A stretch of DNA of 64,000 nt from Candidatus Sulfopaludibacter sp. SbA3. Its GTDB lineage: Bacteria > Acidobacteriota > Terriglobia > Bryobacterales > Bryobacteraceae. The first letter of the stretch is position 1. Every line of letters begins with the position of its first letter. The stretch is taken from the NCBI GenBank assembly GCA_945861625.1, contig CAMAVI010000006.1:1-64000 (forward strand). The letters are read 5' to 3'. Under the pieces are notes generated by a model. The model was not told where the DNA came from and made no database searches. It saw only the letters and a list, made by a program, of their open reading frames with translations. Below are positions 39,079 through 54,075 of this stretch, piece by piece. The position numbers were made by a program, and so were the translations under genes.

Positions 39079-40104
39079 TCAGCGTGCCGCCTGATTGTAG
39101 GTAAACGCCAATTGTAGCCGGATCTCGTTGCCCTTAAAGTTCTTAGGCAGTTCCGGGAAGGGGTAGGAGGCGCTGATGCCCGCCACGGCGGCACGATCGA
39201 AGGCGGCTGTGCCGGAAGTTTCTGCGATCACGAGCTTGGGTACCCCTCCGCGCCGGTTGATGATGAACTGCACCAGCACGCGGCCCTTGCGGCCCAGGCG
39301 CGCGCTTTCCGGGATGACCGACATCCAGTTGACGCGGACGGCGGTGAGCACCTGGATGAGGTACGGCTTGAAGTCGATACCCTCCGGATCGCTGAGCAGT
39401 TGCAGGTTGCTTCGCACGGGCCCTGACGACGGAGCCTGCGTCGAATTGAGTGTGCTGTTGGTGGCGTCCAGATCGCCGATCACCATGCCGCCGCCGGTTG
39501 CGGACTGGGGTGTTTGGGCCGGCGGTGGCTGGGTACGCATGGCTTCTTCGACGGTGGCGGCAATGCGCGGCAGCCTGACGTTGGGATTCACGCTGATCCG
39601 CTCCGACGTGCCTCCCGCGCCCACGCTTTCAAACGTCAGCTTCGGTTTTTCCACGGGAGGCTCCAGGGGAGGTAAGTGCCCAGGGGAAGCCGCCGGCGGT
39701 AGAGGCGCGGTCAGGGCCACCTCCAGCCGTGGGGGTTCGATGGGCGCCGGAATCGCGGGGACCGGCGCGGGTCCCGGCTCCGGCGCGCGCACCTGCGGAG
39801 CCTGCGGCACCGGAGCCGGAGGAGCCGTACTGCGGACATCCAGATTGTGCGTGATTCTTCCCCGGTTGGGATCTCTTTGCGTCAGATCTTTCGGGATGAA
39901 GAGCGGCACGCTCTTGCGGACATCGAAGGCGACCTCGACGGGCGCGATACGTCCGCCGGGCACGTTCACGGCGGCGACGAAGCCCACAAACACGGCGACG
40001 TGATAGACCAGAATCCCGGCTATCGCGGCAGCCATCCGCGAGGGCGGAATGGGTTCGCGCCATTCCCGCAGCAGATTCAGTTCGTGAATGTCTCCGGGTT
40101 TCAC
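39079..40104 (-). CDS. TonB-family energy transducer-like protein
   Basis: A 341-aa protein with one membrane helix (about 25-47, AAAIAGILVYHVAVFVGFVAA) and a long Pro-rich periplasmic spacer (APVPQAPQVRAPEPGPAPVPAIPAPIEPP). Its TonB C-terminal domain (about 245-341) contains SARLGRKGRVLVQFIINRRGGVPKLVIAETSGTAAFDRAAVAGISASYPFPELP. It would couple inner-membrane energy to outer-membrane receptors. No ExbB/ExbD genes are in view. It overlaps the Gfo/Idh/MocA gene by 4 bp (ATGA), an unusual partner. Confidence 0.88.
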   Translation of the reverse strand: MKPGDIHELNLLREWREPIPPSRMAAAIAGILVYHVAVFVGFVAAVNVPGGRIAPVEVAFDVRKSVPLFIPKDLTQRDPNRGRITHNLDVRSTAPPAPVPQAPQVRAPEPGPAPVPAIPAPIEPPRLEVALTAPLPPAASPGHLPPLEPPVEKPKLTFESVGAGGTSERISVNPNVRLPRIAATVEEAMRTQPPPAQTPQSATGGGMVIGDLDATNSTLNSTQAPSSGPVRSNLQLLSDPEGIDFKPYLIQVLTAVRVNWMSVIPESARLGRKGRVLVQFIINRRGGVPKLVIAETSGTAAFDRAAVAGISASYPFPELPKNFKGNEIRLQLAFTYNQAAR

Positions 40105-41051
40105 GTGCTTGCCAGTGTCTTTTCCACTAAACGATAATGCTCGTCTATCCTGGCCAGGATTTCAAACGCCACTTCCAGCGCGGCCAGGCCTTGCTCTCCG
40201 GTCACGCGCGGGGGCTGGCGGGTGGCAATACTGGCGAAGAATCCCTCTAATTCAAGACGCAGAGGTTCGTCCTTGGTTACCGGGAGCTGGGCGAAGTCGA
40301 TGGCCATGGGCGGCTTTACGCGGAAGCGGACCGCGTCCTGGCGGTGATAATCCAGCGAAATGTATTCGTGCGGCTGGAACAGGCGGAGTTTGCGGACGCG
40401 TTCGGTGGAAACCCGGCTGGCGGTGAGGTTGGCGATGCAGCCGCTGGGAAATTGAATGCGCACGTTGGCGATGTCGACTTTTTCCGACAAGATGCGGACG
40501 CCCGCCGCGCGGATGTCCTCCGGCTTTTCGCCGGTCAGGGCCAGGAGGATATCCACGTCGTGAATCATCAGGTCCAGAACGACATCGACGTCCAGGCAGC
40601 GTGGGGAGAATTCGCTTAAACGGTGAATCTCGAAAAACAAAGGCGTACCGATCGCTTGTTCGAGCGCGATGATCGCCGGGTTGAAACGTTCCAGGTGTCC
40701 AATCTGCAGAATGCGCCCGTGGCGCACGGCAGCATCCACCAAGGCTCGCCCGGCTTCGAGCGAGTGCGCGATGGGTTTTTCCACCATCACATCCAAACCG
40801 GACTCGATCAGACGGCAGCCGATTTCCGCGTGCGTTACGGTGGGCGTGGCGACGACGGCGGCATCCGCGTTAGCCGCCAGTTCTTCCAGGTTTGCAAAGA
40901 CGCGGCACCCGTAAGGTTCGGCTACTTTCGCCGCGTGCTCCAGGTTGGTGTCAAAGACTCCCGCCAGTCCGGCGTGTTCCGATTGGTGAATGACGCGGAG
41001 ATGGTTCTTACCGAAGGCGCCAACTCCGGCGACGGCGATGCGTGGTTTCAC
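40101..41051 (-). CDS. Gfo/Idh/MocA-family NAD(P)-dependent oxidoreductase
   Basis: A 316-aa protein from a GTG start. The Rossmann motif is AVAGVGAFGKNHLRVIHQ at residues 5-22. The family EKP motif in LDVMVEKPIAHSLEAGRALVDAA carries the catalytic Lys. The C-terminal domain includes GHLERFNPAI and a possible His in MIHDVDILLAL. The substrate is likely a sugar nucleotide or cyclitol, not determinable here. It lies 19 bp after the 2OG oxygenase gene and overlaps the TonB-like gene. Confidence 0.9.
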   Translation of the reverse strand: MKPRIAVAGVGAFGKNHLRVIHQSEHAGLAGVFDTNLEHAAKVAEPYGCRVFANLEELAANADAAVVATPTVTHAEIGCRLIESGLDVMVEKPIAHSLEAGRALVDAAVRHGRILQIGHLERFNPAIIALEQAIGTPLFFEIHRLSEFSPRCLDVDVVLDLMIHDVDILLALTGEKPEDIRAAGVRILSEKVDIANVRIQFPSGCIANLTASRVSTERVRKLRLFQPHEYISLDYHRQDAVRFRVKPPMAIDFAQLPVTKDEPLRLELEGFFASIATRQPPRVTGEQGLAALEVAFEILARIDEHYRLVEKTLAST

Positions 41052-41070
41052 AATGTTGATCCCGGCGCTC

Positions 41071-42390
41071 TCATCCCAACATCTTCGTGAGTGTCCGCAC
41101 CAGCGGATGGCGGGCGCGGATCTCGGTCACCAGGAACGCCAGATCGCGGCTGTCCACGCTGATGTCCACCGCGCGGCCCTGGGAGGTGGTGTCAATGTTG
41201 AGACGGAAGGTTTGTTCGGCTGGCTGCGATAGTTTGAGCGCAACTTCAAAGCTTCCACCACCCACGGGAGTCTCCGCCGAGGCCGAGCCCGCGCTCAGAC
41301 GTACGCGCCCCGGCGGAGCATTTTCCGGGCGCCAGCCGCGCAACAGAATTCCGGAGACCTGCGTGAGTGGCTGAATGTCGAATTCGGCGTGCGACGCCAT
41401 CCAGCGGTCCGGGAAGACGCCAACGGCGGACCCTGCCTGCAGCACGTAGCCAGTGAGAGGCACCCGCACATACATGGTGAGATCTTTGATCAGATGATCG
41501 CGCGCGGCAAGCTCGCGGTTCTTTTCGAGCTCCATCTTGTGATACATCCGCAGCCAATCGTCGCGGCGTTTCAGGAGCATGTTGACCTCGGCGACATCCT
41601 CGTCTGTCAGCACGCGCCCTTCTTGGATATAAGGCGGCAGCGGCCGCTGCACATAAAACGTTGCGTGCATGGGCGCGATCTCTTCCGCTGGCCGGTCTTT
41701 CGTATACAGGTAAATCGAAATCGACTTCCGTGACAGGTTCCGCTTGTCCTCCGGCAGTTCAATCTTCGGGAATCCGTGCCACGAGTATTCGTTGGTCTCG
41801 AACATCACGCAACGGTTGAAGAGCGGAGCGAAGGCGTGAATCTGATTGCTTTTGTGGTCCCATGGATTGGAATGGATTTCAATGGCTCCGCCCCATTCGG
41901 TTTTCCACTCCTTGTTCATGTATACGATGACGTTCAGGCGCCGGTGCAACTGCTGGGCCTCGTCGTAGTTGAAATCCACGTGCGCGTCGAGTTCCTGGCC
42001 GTAGCGGTTTTCATGCGTGCCGCCGCCGTAAAGTTTGGGGTCCATCAACAGATCTGGGATGCCCGAAAGCCGGCTCATCAGATCCAGAAAGCCTTGCGAG
42101 CCAATCATTTCGTACAGTTCCTCGTAGGCCGGGCTGATTTCGCGGATCTTCGTATTCACCGCCTTGCCGCCCAGTTCGCCAATCTCATTCATCGCCAGCT
42201 TGCGGTCGAAGCTGGGGAATTCGCTCAACAGCCTTTCGGCGAACGCCGGCGCGAAAACATTTTCCATCATCACGTGCCGGAACGGACTCGCGTTGAGGAA
42301 GGTCTCGCGGTGCTGGTCCGCCTGCCGGGTGACGGATTCCGAGACTTGCGGCCCGGCAGTTTTCAAGGGTGGCATCGGCAGTGGGTTCAT
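41071..42390 (-). CDS. 2-oxoglutarate/Fe(II) oxygenase-like protein with extra C-terminal beta domain
   Basis: A 439-aa protein; I use the ATG at 42388-42390 ([14 protein letters not shown]), since the track start overlaps the divergent kinase gene. The double-stranded beta-helix region (about 30-240) has the facial triad candidates His and Asp in [11 protein letters not shown] and His in YSWHGFPKI, and a 2OG-binding Arg in [13 protein letters not shown]. It resembles prolyl-4-hydroxylase-like enzymes. Residues about 260-300 form a helical linker ([34 protein letters not shown]), followed by a beta-rich domain of unknown kind. It starts an operon with an oxidoreductase and a TonB-like gene. 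Confidence 0.8.
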   Translation of the reverse strand: MNPLPMPPLKTAGPQVSESVTRQADQHRETFLNASPFRHVMMENVFAPAFAERLLSEFPSFDRKLAMNEIGELGGKAVNTKIREISPAYEELYEMIGSQGFLDLMSRLSGIPDLLMDPKLYGGGTHENRYGQELDAHVDFNYDEAQQLHRRLNVIVYMNKEWKTEWGGAIEIHSNPWDHKSNQIHAFAPLFNRCVMFETNEYSWHGFPKIELPEDKRNLSRKSISIYLYTKDRPAEEIAPMHATFYVQRPLPPYIQEGRVLTDEDVAEVNMLLKRRDDWLRMYHKMELEKNRELAARDHLIKDLTMYVRVPLTGYVLQAGSAVGVFPDRWMASHAEFDIQPLTQVSGILLRGWRPENAPPGRVRLSAGSASAETPVGGGSFEVALKLSQPAEQTFRLNIDTTSQGRAVDISVDSRDLAFLVTEIRARHPLVRTLTKMLG

Positions 42391-42458
42391 GCTTCCTGTA
42401 TCAGGATACCCTAACGAAATCAATAAGAACCGCCGAATGGAGAGTGGGGAATACTCCC

Positions 42459-46157
<3,699 letters not shown>

Positions 46158-46159
46158 CC

Positions 46160-46714
46160 CTACTGCTTCTGGCTGGCCGCTGCCTGCATGGCCGCAAAGC
46201 GCTCGTTCATGATGCGGGTCAAGTGCGGCGTGATGCCCAACATGCGCTCGATCAGCATCAACTGTCCGCGGTGATGCATTTCGTGCTCTTTCACGCTGCC
46301 CAGCATGTCGAAACGCGTACGGCTGGCGGGCTCCGCGCCGGGAGGCATGGCGACACTCTGGCCCAGGAAGTCGTCACCGAGTTTCTCCAGCGCCGAGGCG
46401 AACTTTTCGCCCTCACCCTGGAGCAGGGCAATCAGTTCGGCCTTGGTGCGCGGCTTGGCCTGCTCGGCCATCAGAGCGCCCATGAGTTTGGGGAAGTCGA
46501 AGCCGTCGAAATTACTGCGCTTTTCGATAAAATTGATCTGCTCCTGAAACTTCCAGGAAAGCGCGATGTGCGCCAGTAATTCCGCGACGGTCTTGGTGCC
46601 CTCGGCGGGGCGGAAGCCGTACTTGTCTTCGGGAATTTCTTCGGCGACCTGCAGCGTATTCTTGCGCACGGTCCGGAAGGACGCGGCCAGTTCTTTTGCT
46701 CCGTAGTAGTTCAT
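46160..46714 (-). CDS. DinB-family protein
   Basis: A 184-aa four-helix-bundle protein of the DinB/YfiT superfamily. Its three metal-binding-type histidines are visible in AELLAHIALSWKF, in KEHEMHHRGQLMLIERMLGI (HxxxHRGQ) and nearby. It is often a thiol-dependent transferase or of unknown function. It is convergent with the kinase gene (2-bp gap). Its ATG directly follows an antitoxin-like remnant on the same strand. Confidence 0.88.
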   Translation of the reverse strand: MNYYGAKELAASFRTVRKNTLQVAEEIPEDKYGFRPAEGTKTVAELLAHIALSWKFQEQINFIEKRSNFDGFDFPKLMGALMAEQAKPRTKAELIALLQGEGEKFASALEKLGDDFLGQSVAMPPGAEPASRTRFDMLGSVKEHEMHHRGQLMLIERMLGITPHLTRIMNERFAAMQAAASQKQ

Positions 46715-46718
46715 AGCT

Positions 46719-46853
46719 ATACTCTAGCGCTTCGTCGAGCGAAGCCGTACGGCCCGCGTCGGCATCTGTGATGCCGAGTTCAATGGCCGCCCGCGTTTCG
46801 GTGTCTACGGCGACTTCGCCGGTGACCGGCACCTGGAGTTTCAGGTCCACCAT
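46719..46853 (-). pseudogene. Truncated antitoxin-like fragment upstream of dinB-like gene
   Basis: The minus-strand reading from ATG 46853 gives VDLKLQVPVTGEVAVD, then TRAAIELGITDADAGRTASLDEA. This resembles the N-terminal half of small type II antitoxins (xxVPVTGEVxVDxxTxxAIxxGIxDAxxGRxxxxEEV). After that the sequence continues in the same frame into the DinB gene and no longer resembles the family. No toxin partner is present. I read it as a remnant joined to DinB by a deletion. Even so, the ORF could be translated up to 113 aa. Confidence 0.4.
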
Positions 46854-46902
46854 GCTCCGACGGCAACGCCGATCGATGGGAGGATGCGAGCTGGGAGCCG
46901 TC

Positions 46903-47187
46903 TTATTGGCTGCGATGTACTCTTGCGTCGAGCAATATCCAGTGGATTACCACTGCGAATACAGCACCCCCTATGATGCCAGTAAGGACATCTGCCGCCA
47001 AACCAGTCCAGACCATCCCTCCGCCGCCGACATATCCACTATCGCGAAAGAAGGTAAAAGGTACGCCACGAGGGTAGAGGCAATCATTGCAATTAGGCCG
47101 ATGAAGAAATTCAAATATGTTCAAGGCACCGAGCGTGCCTATCGATAGCGCTTCGCTCACGACAAAGGTTCTACGGCCGATTCGCAC
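46903..47187 (-). CDS. Small membrane protein with an N-terminal and a C-terminal hydrophobic segment
   Basis: A 94-aa ORF from a GTG at 47185-47187. A moderately hydrophobic N-terminus is followed by PNCNDCLYPRGVPFTFFRDSGYVGGGGMVWTGLAADVLTGIIGGAVFAVVIHWILL. I have seen similar DCxxPYGFPF and GG-then-Trp patterns in small bacterial membrane proteins of unknown function, so I consider it coding. It has two Cys in a CxxC. No strong ribosome-binding site is visible. Confidence 0.55.
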   Translation of the reverse strand: MRIGRRTFVVSEALSIGTLGALNIFEFLHRPNCNDCLYPRGVPFTFFRDSGYVGGGGMVWTGLAADVLTGIIGGAVFAVVIHWILLDARVHRSQ

Positions 47188-47302
47188 CGGGATTAGTCTA
47201 GCAGTTCCGCAGTCGGCCTAACGCGAACGCGCGGTCGCACTCGTGGTCCACGTAATTCCCTGCAGAGCCTTCCCCCCCCACCTGCTAAAATCGAATTTCC
47301 CC

Positions 47303-49816
<2,514 letters not shown>

Positions 49817-49828
49817 AGTGTTGGGCGA

Positions 49829-50650
49829 ATGACGTTCGATATCACGCACCCCGACATCCGCTGCGCCGTAGAGATTGCGCTCGCCGAAGATGTCCGCACG
49901 GGAGACATCACGACAGACGCCACCATCCCCGCTGAACTTCAGGCTGAAGGCCGCTTCGTGGCCCGCGAGACCATGACTCTGGCAGGGGTCGAACTTCTGG
50001 GTCTGCTCTATGACAATCCCACCCTCAACCACGCCAGCGGCGCGCGCCTGCAACCGGGCGACGAAATCGCTGTTGTACGTGGTCCCGCGCGGCTTCTGCT
50101 CACTCGCGAGCGCGCGGCTCTGAATTTCCTGCAGCGGCTCTCCGGCGTCGCGACCCTCGCCGCGCGTTTCGTCGATGCCGTGGCGGGGACCGGCGTTCGC
50201 ATTCTCGATACGCGCAAGACCACTCCCGGACTGCGCGTACTCGAAAAAGCGGCATCCGCCGCCGGAGGAGTCGTCAACCATCGCATGGGATTATGGGACG
50301 CGATTCTCATCAAGAACAACCACATTCGTCTGGCCGGAGGCGTGCGCGCGGCCATCGAACGCACGCGGTCGCTGAACTTGCCGATTGAAGTAGAAGTCCG
50401 CACGCGGCCCGAGATCGCAGAAGCGCTGGCCTGCGGAGCGAGCCGCGTGCTCCTCGATAACATGACGCCGCAGCAGGCCGCCGAAGAGATTCGCCTCATT
50501 GCCAAGCGCGTGGAAGTCGAAATCTCCGGAGGAGTCACGCTGGCCAACGTCCGCGCCTATGCCGAAGCCGGGCCCGATTTTATTTCTTCGGGTGCAATCA
50601 CGCACTCCGCCACGGCGGTGGATATCAACTGCGGGATATATGACGCCTAG
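49829..50650 (+). CDS. nadC: Nicotinate-nucleotide pyrophosphorylase (carboxylating)
   Basis: A 273-aa protein with family motifs ALAEDVRTGDITTDA, LNFLQRLSGVATLAARFVDAV, ILDTRKTTPGLRVLEKAA, HRMGLWDAILIKNNHI, RVLLDNMTPQQA and SSGAITHSATAVDI. It converts quinolinate and PRPP to nicotinate mononucleotide in de novo NAD synthesis. It lies 12 bp after valS. Its stop overlaps the birA start by 11 bp. Confidence 0.96.
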   Translation: MTFDITHPDIRCAVEIALAEDVRTGDITTDATIPAELQAEGRFVARETMTLAGVELLGLLYDNPTLNHASGARLQPGDEIAVVRGPARLLLTRERAALNFLQRLSGVATLAARFVDAVAGTGVRILDTRKTTPGLRVLEKAASAAGGVVNHRMGLWDAILIKNNHIRLAGGVRAAIERTRSLNLPIEVEVRTRPEIAEALACGASRVLLDNMTPQQAAEEIRLIAKRVEVEISGGVTLANVRAYAEAGPDFISSGAITHSATAVDINCGIYDA

Positions 50651-51386
50651 CGGAGCGCAGTCCTTCGACATCCCCGGCCGGATCGTCAAGTGGTTCCCAT
50701 CGGCCGATTCGACGATGACCATCGCCGCGCAGATGGCGCGTGAGGGCTGCCCATCGGGAACGGTTGTCGGGGCGGATCAGCAGACGGCAGGGATGGGCCG
50801 CCAGGGCCGTTCCTGGCATTCCGCGCCAGGCGCGGGCCTCTACATCTCCGTCGTGCTGCGTTTGGATCTCGGAAAAGAGTCGATTCCGCTGTTGATGCTG
50901 GCGCTAGGCATCGCCACCCAACAAGCCGTCGCCGAAGTGAGCGGACTCGCCCCCGATTTGCGCTGGCCCAATGATGTTTTACTGGACGGCAAGAAATGCG
51001 CGGGCATTCTGGCGAACATGGAGGGCGACGCCATCATCGCGGGCATCGGCATCAACGTAAGTCATGAGAGCTTCCCGCCGGAACTCGCCGGGTTGGCGAC
51101 GTCACTTAGGCTCGCCGGAGCGCCCGGCGTTTCCCGCGTGGCTCTGCTCGGCGCACTGGTACAGGCCATCGATGAAACCTGCAGGACTCTGACCAATGAC
51201 GGCCTCGCCGCTATCTGCGAAATGTTCACCCATGCCTCCAGCTACGCACAGGGCCGCCGTGTACGCGCGGAACAGGATGGCATTGAAGGTGTGACGTGCG
51301 GCGTGAATTCCGCCGGCTTTCTCCTCCTTCGGCAAGACAACGGGCTGGAAACCGTCATACTGACAGGTGGGGTTCGCCCCGCATAA
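50640..51386 (+). CDS. birA: Biotin--[acetyl-CoA-carboxylase] ligase, catalytic-only form
   Basis: A 248-aa protein starting at the ATG at 50640. It has the biotinyl-AMP loop GRQGRSWHSAPGAGLYIS, LRWPNDVLLDGKKCAGILANME (Trp-Pro-Asn-Asp and the catalytic Lys), and a C-terminal SH3-like domain (QDGIEGVTCGVNSAGFLLLRQDNG). There is no N-terminal winged helix, so it is a ligase without the repressor function of E. coli BirA. It overlaps nadC by 11 bp and is 27 bp before coaX, an arrangement common in this phylum. Confidence 0.95.
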   Translation: MTPSGAQSFDIPGRIVKWFPSADSTMTIAAQMAREGCPSGTVVGADQQTAGMGRQGRSWHSAPGAGLYISVVLRLDLGKESIPLLMLALGIATQQAVAEVSGLAPDLRWPNDVLLDGKKCAGILANMEGDAIIAGIGINVSHESFPPELAGLATSLRLAGAPGVSRVALLGALVQAIDETCRTLTNDGLAAICEMFTHASSYAQGRRVRAEQDGIEGVTCGVNSAGFLLLRQDNGLETVILTGGVRPA

Positions 51387-51413
51387 CATAAAGGACTCAG
51401 ACGACGGGCATCC

Positions 51414-52184
51414 ATGCTTCTCGCACTCGATGTAGGGAACACGAATATCACCATCGGCGCGTTCCAGGGCCACCAGCTCACCGGCCGCTGGCGTCTGCGT
51501 ACCATTCGCGATCAGACTCCCGACGAATGGGGCATCCTGCTGCGCAATCTGTTTTCACTCTCTCAACTCGACCTGGCGCAGATTCACGGCGTCGTGATTT
51601 CCAGCGTCGTGCCCGCCGTGGATCAGCCGCTCACCGCCATGGCCCGGCGTTACTTCCACAGCGAGCCGATGTTCATTGGTCCAGAGACAAACACGGGTAT
51701 CAAGGTTCTGTATGACAACCCGCGAGAAGTGGGCGCGGACCGCATCGTAAACGCCGTCGCCGGGTTTGATAAATATGGCGGTCCGTGCGTCGTCGTGGAT
51801 CTCGGCACCACCATTAACTTTGACGTCGTCTCGCGCGAAGGGGAATTTCTGGGTGGTCTCATCGCTCCCGGCATCGGCATGTCGATTCAGGGACTGTTTG
51901 CGCGGACCGCGCGGCTGCCCATGGTGGATTTCCGCGAGCCGGAAAAACTAGTCGGCAGCAATACCGTAGGCAGCATTCAGTCAGGCCTCTACTACGGCTT
52001 TCTGGGGATGATCGACGGCATCGTGGAGCGCATCGCCGCCGAGCTTGGTCCGGATACGAAGGCCATCGCCACGGGCGGCCAGGGCGAGTTGATTGCCGAG
52101 CGCTCGCGTCTCGTGAAAGTTTATGACGCCGATCTCACTCTCGAAGGCCTGCGCATCATTTGGGAACGGCATCATCCGAGCTAG
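51414..52184 (+). CDS. coaX: Type III pantothenate kinase
   Basis: A 256-aa protein of the ASKHA fold. It has the phosphate motif LLALDVGNTNITIGAF, SSVVPAVDQPL, NPREVGADRIVNAVAGF, VVDLGTTINFDVVSREGEFLGGLIAPG, and a closing ATGGQGELIA. The usual GTATTFD segment reads GTTINFD. It phosphorylates pantothenate, the first step to CoA, and needs monovalent cations. It follows birA. Confidence 0.95.
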   Translation: MLLALDVGNTNITIGAFQGHQLTGRWRLRTIRDQTPDEWGILLRNLFSLSQLDLAQIHGVVISSVVPAVDQPLTAMARRYFHSEPMFIGPETNTGIKVLYDNPREVGADRIVNAVAGFDKYGGPCVVVDLGTTINFDVVSREGEFLGGLIAPGIGMSIQGLFARTARLPMVDFREPEKLVGSNTVGSIQSGLYYGFLGMIDGIVERIAAELGPDTKAIATGGQGELIAERSRLVKVYDADLTLEGLRIIWERHHPS

Positions 52185-52195
52185 TCACAACTAAG

Positions 52196-52858
52196 TTGAC
52201 GGAAAACTACTTCAACTACTTCACCGAAATCGAGGAGCACTTCCAGCGTGCCCGCCGCACCGGTCTGTTTCTGCTTTCGCCGCTCGACTGGGCGCTGATC
52301 GAAGCGTGGCGCAACGGCGGCATCCCGTTGGAAGCCGTGCTGCGCGGCATCGATCAGGCGTTCGAAAAGTGGCGCGCGCGTCCTCCGCGGGCACGGCTCC
52401 AGATGGTGAATTCGCTGGCCTACTGCGCCCAGGCCATCGCCGCCGAGGCGCAAGCCATGGCCAGCGGCGTTCCCGCACAAGCGAGTGCCCCGCCGCCTTT
52501 TTCACAAGACGATGTGCGTGCCTACGTGGCCGGCAACGCCGCGGCGTTGCGCAACGCGAAACTAGGGGATCTTGCGGCCTCCCTTGAGGCCCTTGACTTA
52601 GATGGCCTTTATGCCGACTTGGAGCAATTGGAGCAACGGCTTACGGCGATAGAAGAGAAGATGATCGCCCGCCTGCGGTCGGCAGCCAGCGACGAGGACC
52701 TCTTCGAGGCCCGCCGTTCCTTCGATCAGCAATTGAAGCCGTATCGAGGAAAGATGAGCGCCGGCCAACTCGCCATGCTGGAAAGACAGTTTCTCGAGCG
52801 GAAGTTGCTGGAAACACAAAAATTGCCGCGTTTGAGTCTGTTCTACCTGCAGCCTTGA
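52196..52858 (+). CDS. Conserved-looking hypothetical protein after coaX
   Basis: A 220-aa cytoplasmic protein. I prefer the TTG at 52196, 12 bp after the coaX stop; the track TTG at 52160 overlaps coaX. The N-terminal part (NYFNYFTEIEEHFQRARRTGLFLLSPLDWALIEAWRNGGIPLEAVLRGIDQAFEKWRARP) looks conserved in Acidobacteria. The C-terminal half is helical with a coiled-coil-like region (LEQLEQRLTAIEEKMIARL). No catalytic motif is seen. Function unknown; context suggests housekeeping. Confidence 0.65.
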   Translation: MTENYFNYFTEIEEHFQRARRTGLFLLSPLDWALIEAWRNGGIPLEAVLRGIDQAFEKWRARPPRARLQMVNSLAYCAQAIAAEAQAMASGVPAQASAPPPFSQDDVRAYVAGNAAALRNAKLGDLAASLEALDLDGLYADLEQLEQRLTAIEEKMIARLRSAASDEDLFEARRSFDQQLKPYRGKMSAGQLAMLERQFLERKLLETQKLPRLSLFYLQP

Positions 52859-53056
52859 ACTTGTCTGCCTTCATATTTCCGCTCCCTAGAAAGTCCTAAG
52901 GAAAGGGACTTAGTACAGGCACCGTAAGTGACTCATTTTGCGGTGCCAGGCTTATGTAACTCTCGGAAACGTCCGAATAAGTGCATGGAAGACAAATCCA
53001 TCCGGCTCGGCAGCAACAAGAGTGCCGCGGCTGAACCAGGGAGACAAGACAAGGTG

Positions 53057-53248
53057 ATGAAGAATCTGATCATGAAACTGAAGGTCATGCGCGACACTCG
53101 CGGTCAGGACCTGATTGAATATGCGTTGATGGCGGGCTTCGTTGCCGTCGCGGCCGGTGCGATCATGCCGGGCGTGGCGACAAGCATCAGTACGATCTTC
53201 TCGAAGGTCGCGTCTGTCATGGAAGCTGCAACCAACGCCGGCAGCTAA
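53057..53248 (+). CDS. Flp/Fap-type type IVb pilin
   Basis: A 63-aa prepilin from the ATG at 53057, with a short basic leader (MKNLIMKLKVMRDTRG) cleaved before QDLIEYALMAGFVAVAAGAIMPG. The Glu at mature position 5 and the hydrophobic helix are typical for Flp pilins (GxxxxEY). It is a building block of Tad pili. No tad genes are in the window, so it looks solitary. A strong terminator follows within 22 bp. Start choice: GTG at 53054 or ATG at 53057 both fit; ATG preferred. Confidence 0.88.
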   Translation: MKNLIMKLKVMRDTRGQDLIEYALMAGFVAVAAGAIMPGVATSISTIFSKVASVMEAATNAGS

Positions 53249-53269
53249 ACTACGTTCCTCCAAAACGGA

Positions 53270-53306
53270 AAACGAGGTTCGCCCGCGGGCGAACCTCGTT
53301 TCTTTT
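53270..53306 (+). terminator. Strong Rho-independent terminator after the pilin gene
   Basis: AAACGAGGTTCGCCCG and CGGGCGAACCTCGTTT form a perfect 16-bp palindrome, followed by CTTTTT. The A-rich 5' flank makes it usable on the minus strand too, where the peroxiredoxin gene ends. Confidence 0.92.
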
Positions 53307-53333
53307 TCCGCACCTTATTCTTACAGAGCCGTG

Positions 53334-53993
53334 TTACTTGGGCTGCTTGGCCACGCGCAGATACGGCTTGATGGTCTGGAAGCCCTCCGGGAACTTCTTC
53401 TTGGCATCTTCGTCGCTGACCGACGGGGGAATGATGATGTCCTCGCCGGGCTTCCAGTTCACCGGAGTCGCCACGGTGTGCTTCGCGGTTAACTGGATCG
53501 AATCCAGCGCCCGCATCACTTCGTCGAAGTTGCGTCCCGTGGTCATGGGGTAGATCAGCATCAGCTTGATCTTCTTGTCGGGGCCGACCAGAAACACGGT
53601 GCGCACGGTGGCGTTGTTGGCGGCGGTACGGCCCTCGGAAGTGGTTCCTGCTTCGGCGGGCAACATGTCATAGAGCTTGGCGACTTTTAACTCGGGGTCT
53701 CCGATCATCGGGTACGTCACCTTGTGGCCCTGCGTCTCTTCAATGTCAGCGGCCCACTTGCCGTGGTTAGTCACGGGGTCCACGCTCAACCCAATAATCT
53801 TCGTGTTTCGCTTTGCGAATTCCGGCTGCAGACCCGCCATGTAGCCCAACTCCGTGGTGCATACCGGCGTAAAGTCCTTGGGATGGGAAAACAGAATCGC
53901 CCAGCCGTCGCCGATCCATTCATGAAAGTTGATTGCGCCTTGCGTTGTTTCCGCCGTGAAATCCGGCGCTTCGTCGTTGATGCGTAAGGACAT
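53334..53993 (-). CDS. 1-Cys peroxiredoxin (Prx6 type)
   Basis: A 219-aa protein. The peroxidatic Cys45 lies in PKDFTPVCTTELG (PxxxTxxC), and no other Cys is present, so it is of the 1-Cys class. The Prx6 features AANNATVRTVFLVGPDKKIKLMLIYPMTTGRNFDEVMRALDSIQLT and PVNWKPGEDIIIPPSVSDEDA are present. It reduces peroxides in the cytoplasm. It faces the pilin gene across the terminator and is divergent from recA. Confidence 0.95.
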   Translation of the reverse strand: MSLRINDEAPDFTAETTQGAINFHEWIGDGWAILFSHPKDFTPVCTTELGYMAGLQPEFAKRNTKIIGLSVDPVTNHGKWAADIEETQGHKVTYPMIGDPELKVAKLYDMLPAEAGTTSEGRTAANNATVRTVFLVGPDKKIKLMLIYPMTTGRNFDEVMRALDSIQLTAKHTVATPVNWKPGEDIIIPPSVSDEDAKKKFPEGFQTIKPYLRVAKQPK

Positions 53994-54075
53994 GATTGAT
54001 CTCCTCTAGATAGTTTAGCGTCCCGTCCCTGAGAATTTTACCGCGGACGGCGCACCTTTATGCGAGGTCTTGTCC

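Noticed and set aside
47188-47302. T-box leader for valS
   Set aside because: The region is too short and lacks a T-box sequence. T-boxes are typical of Firmicutes, not of this type of genome.
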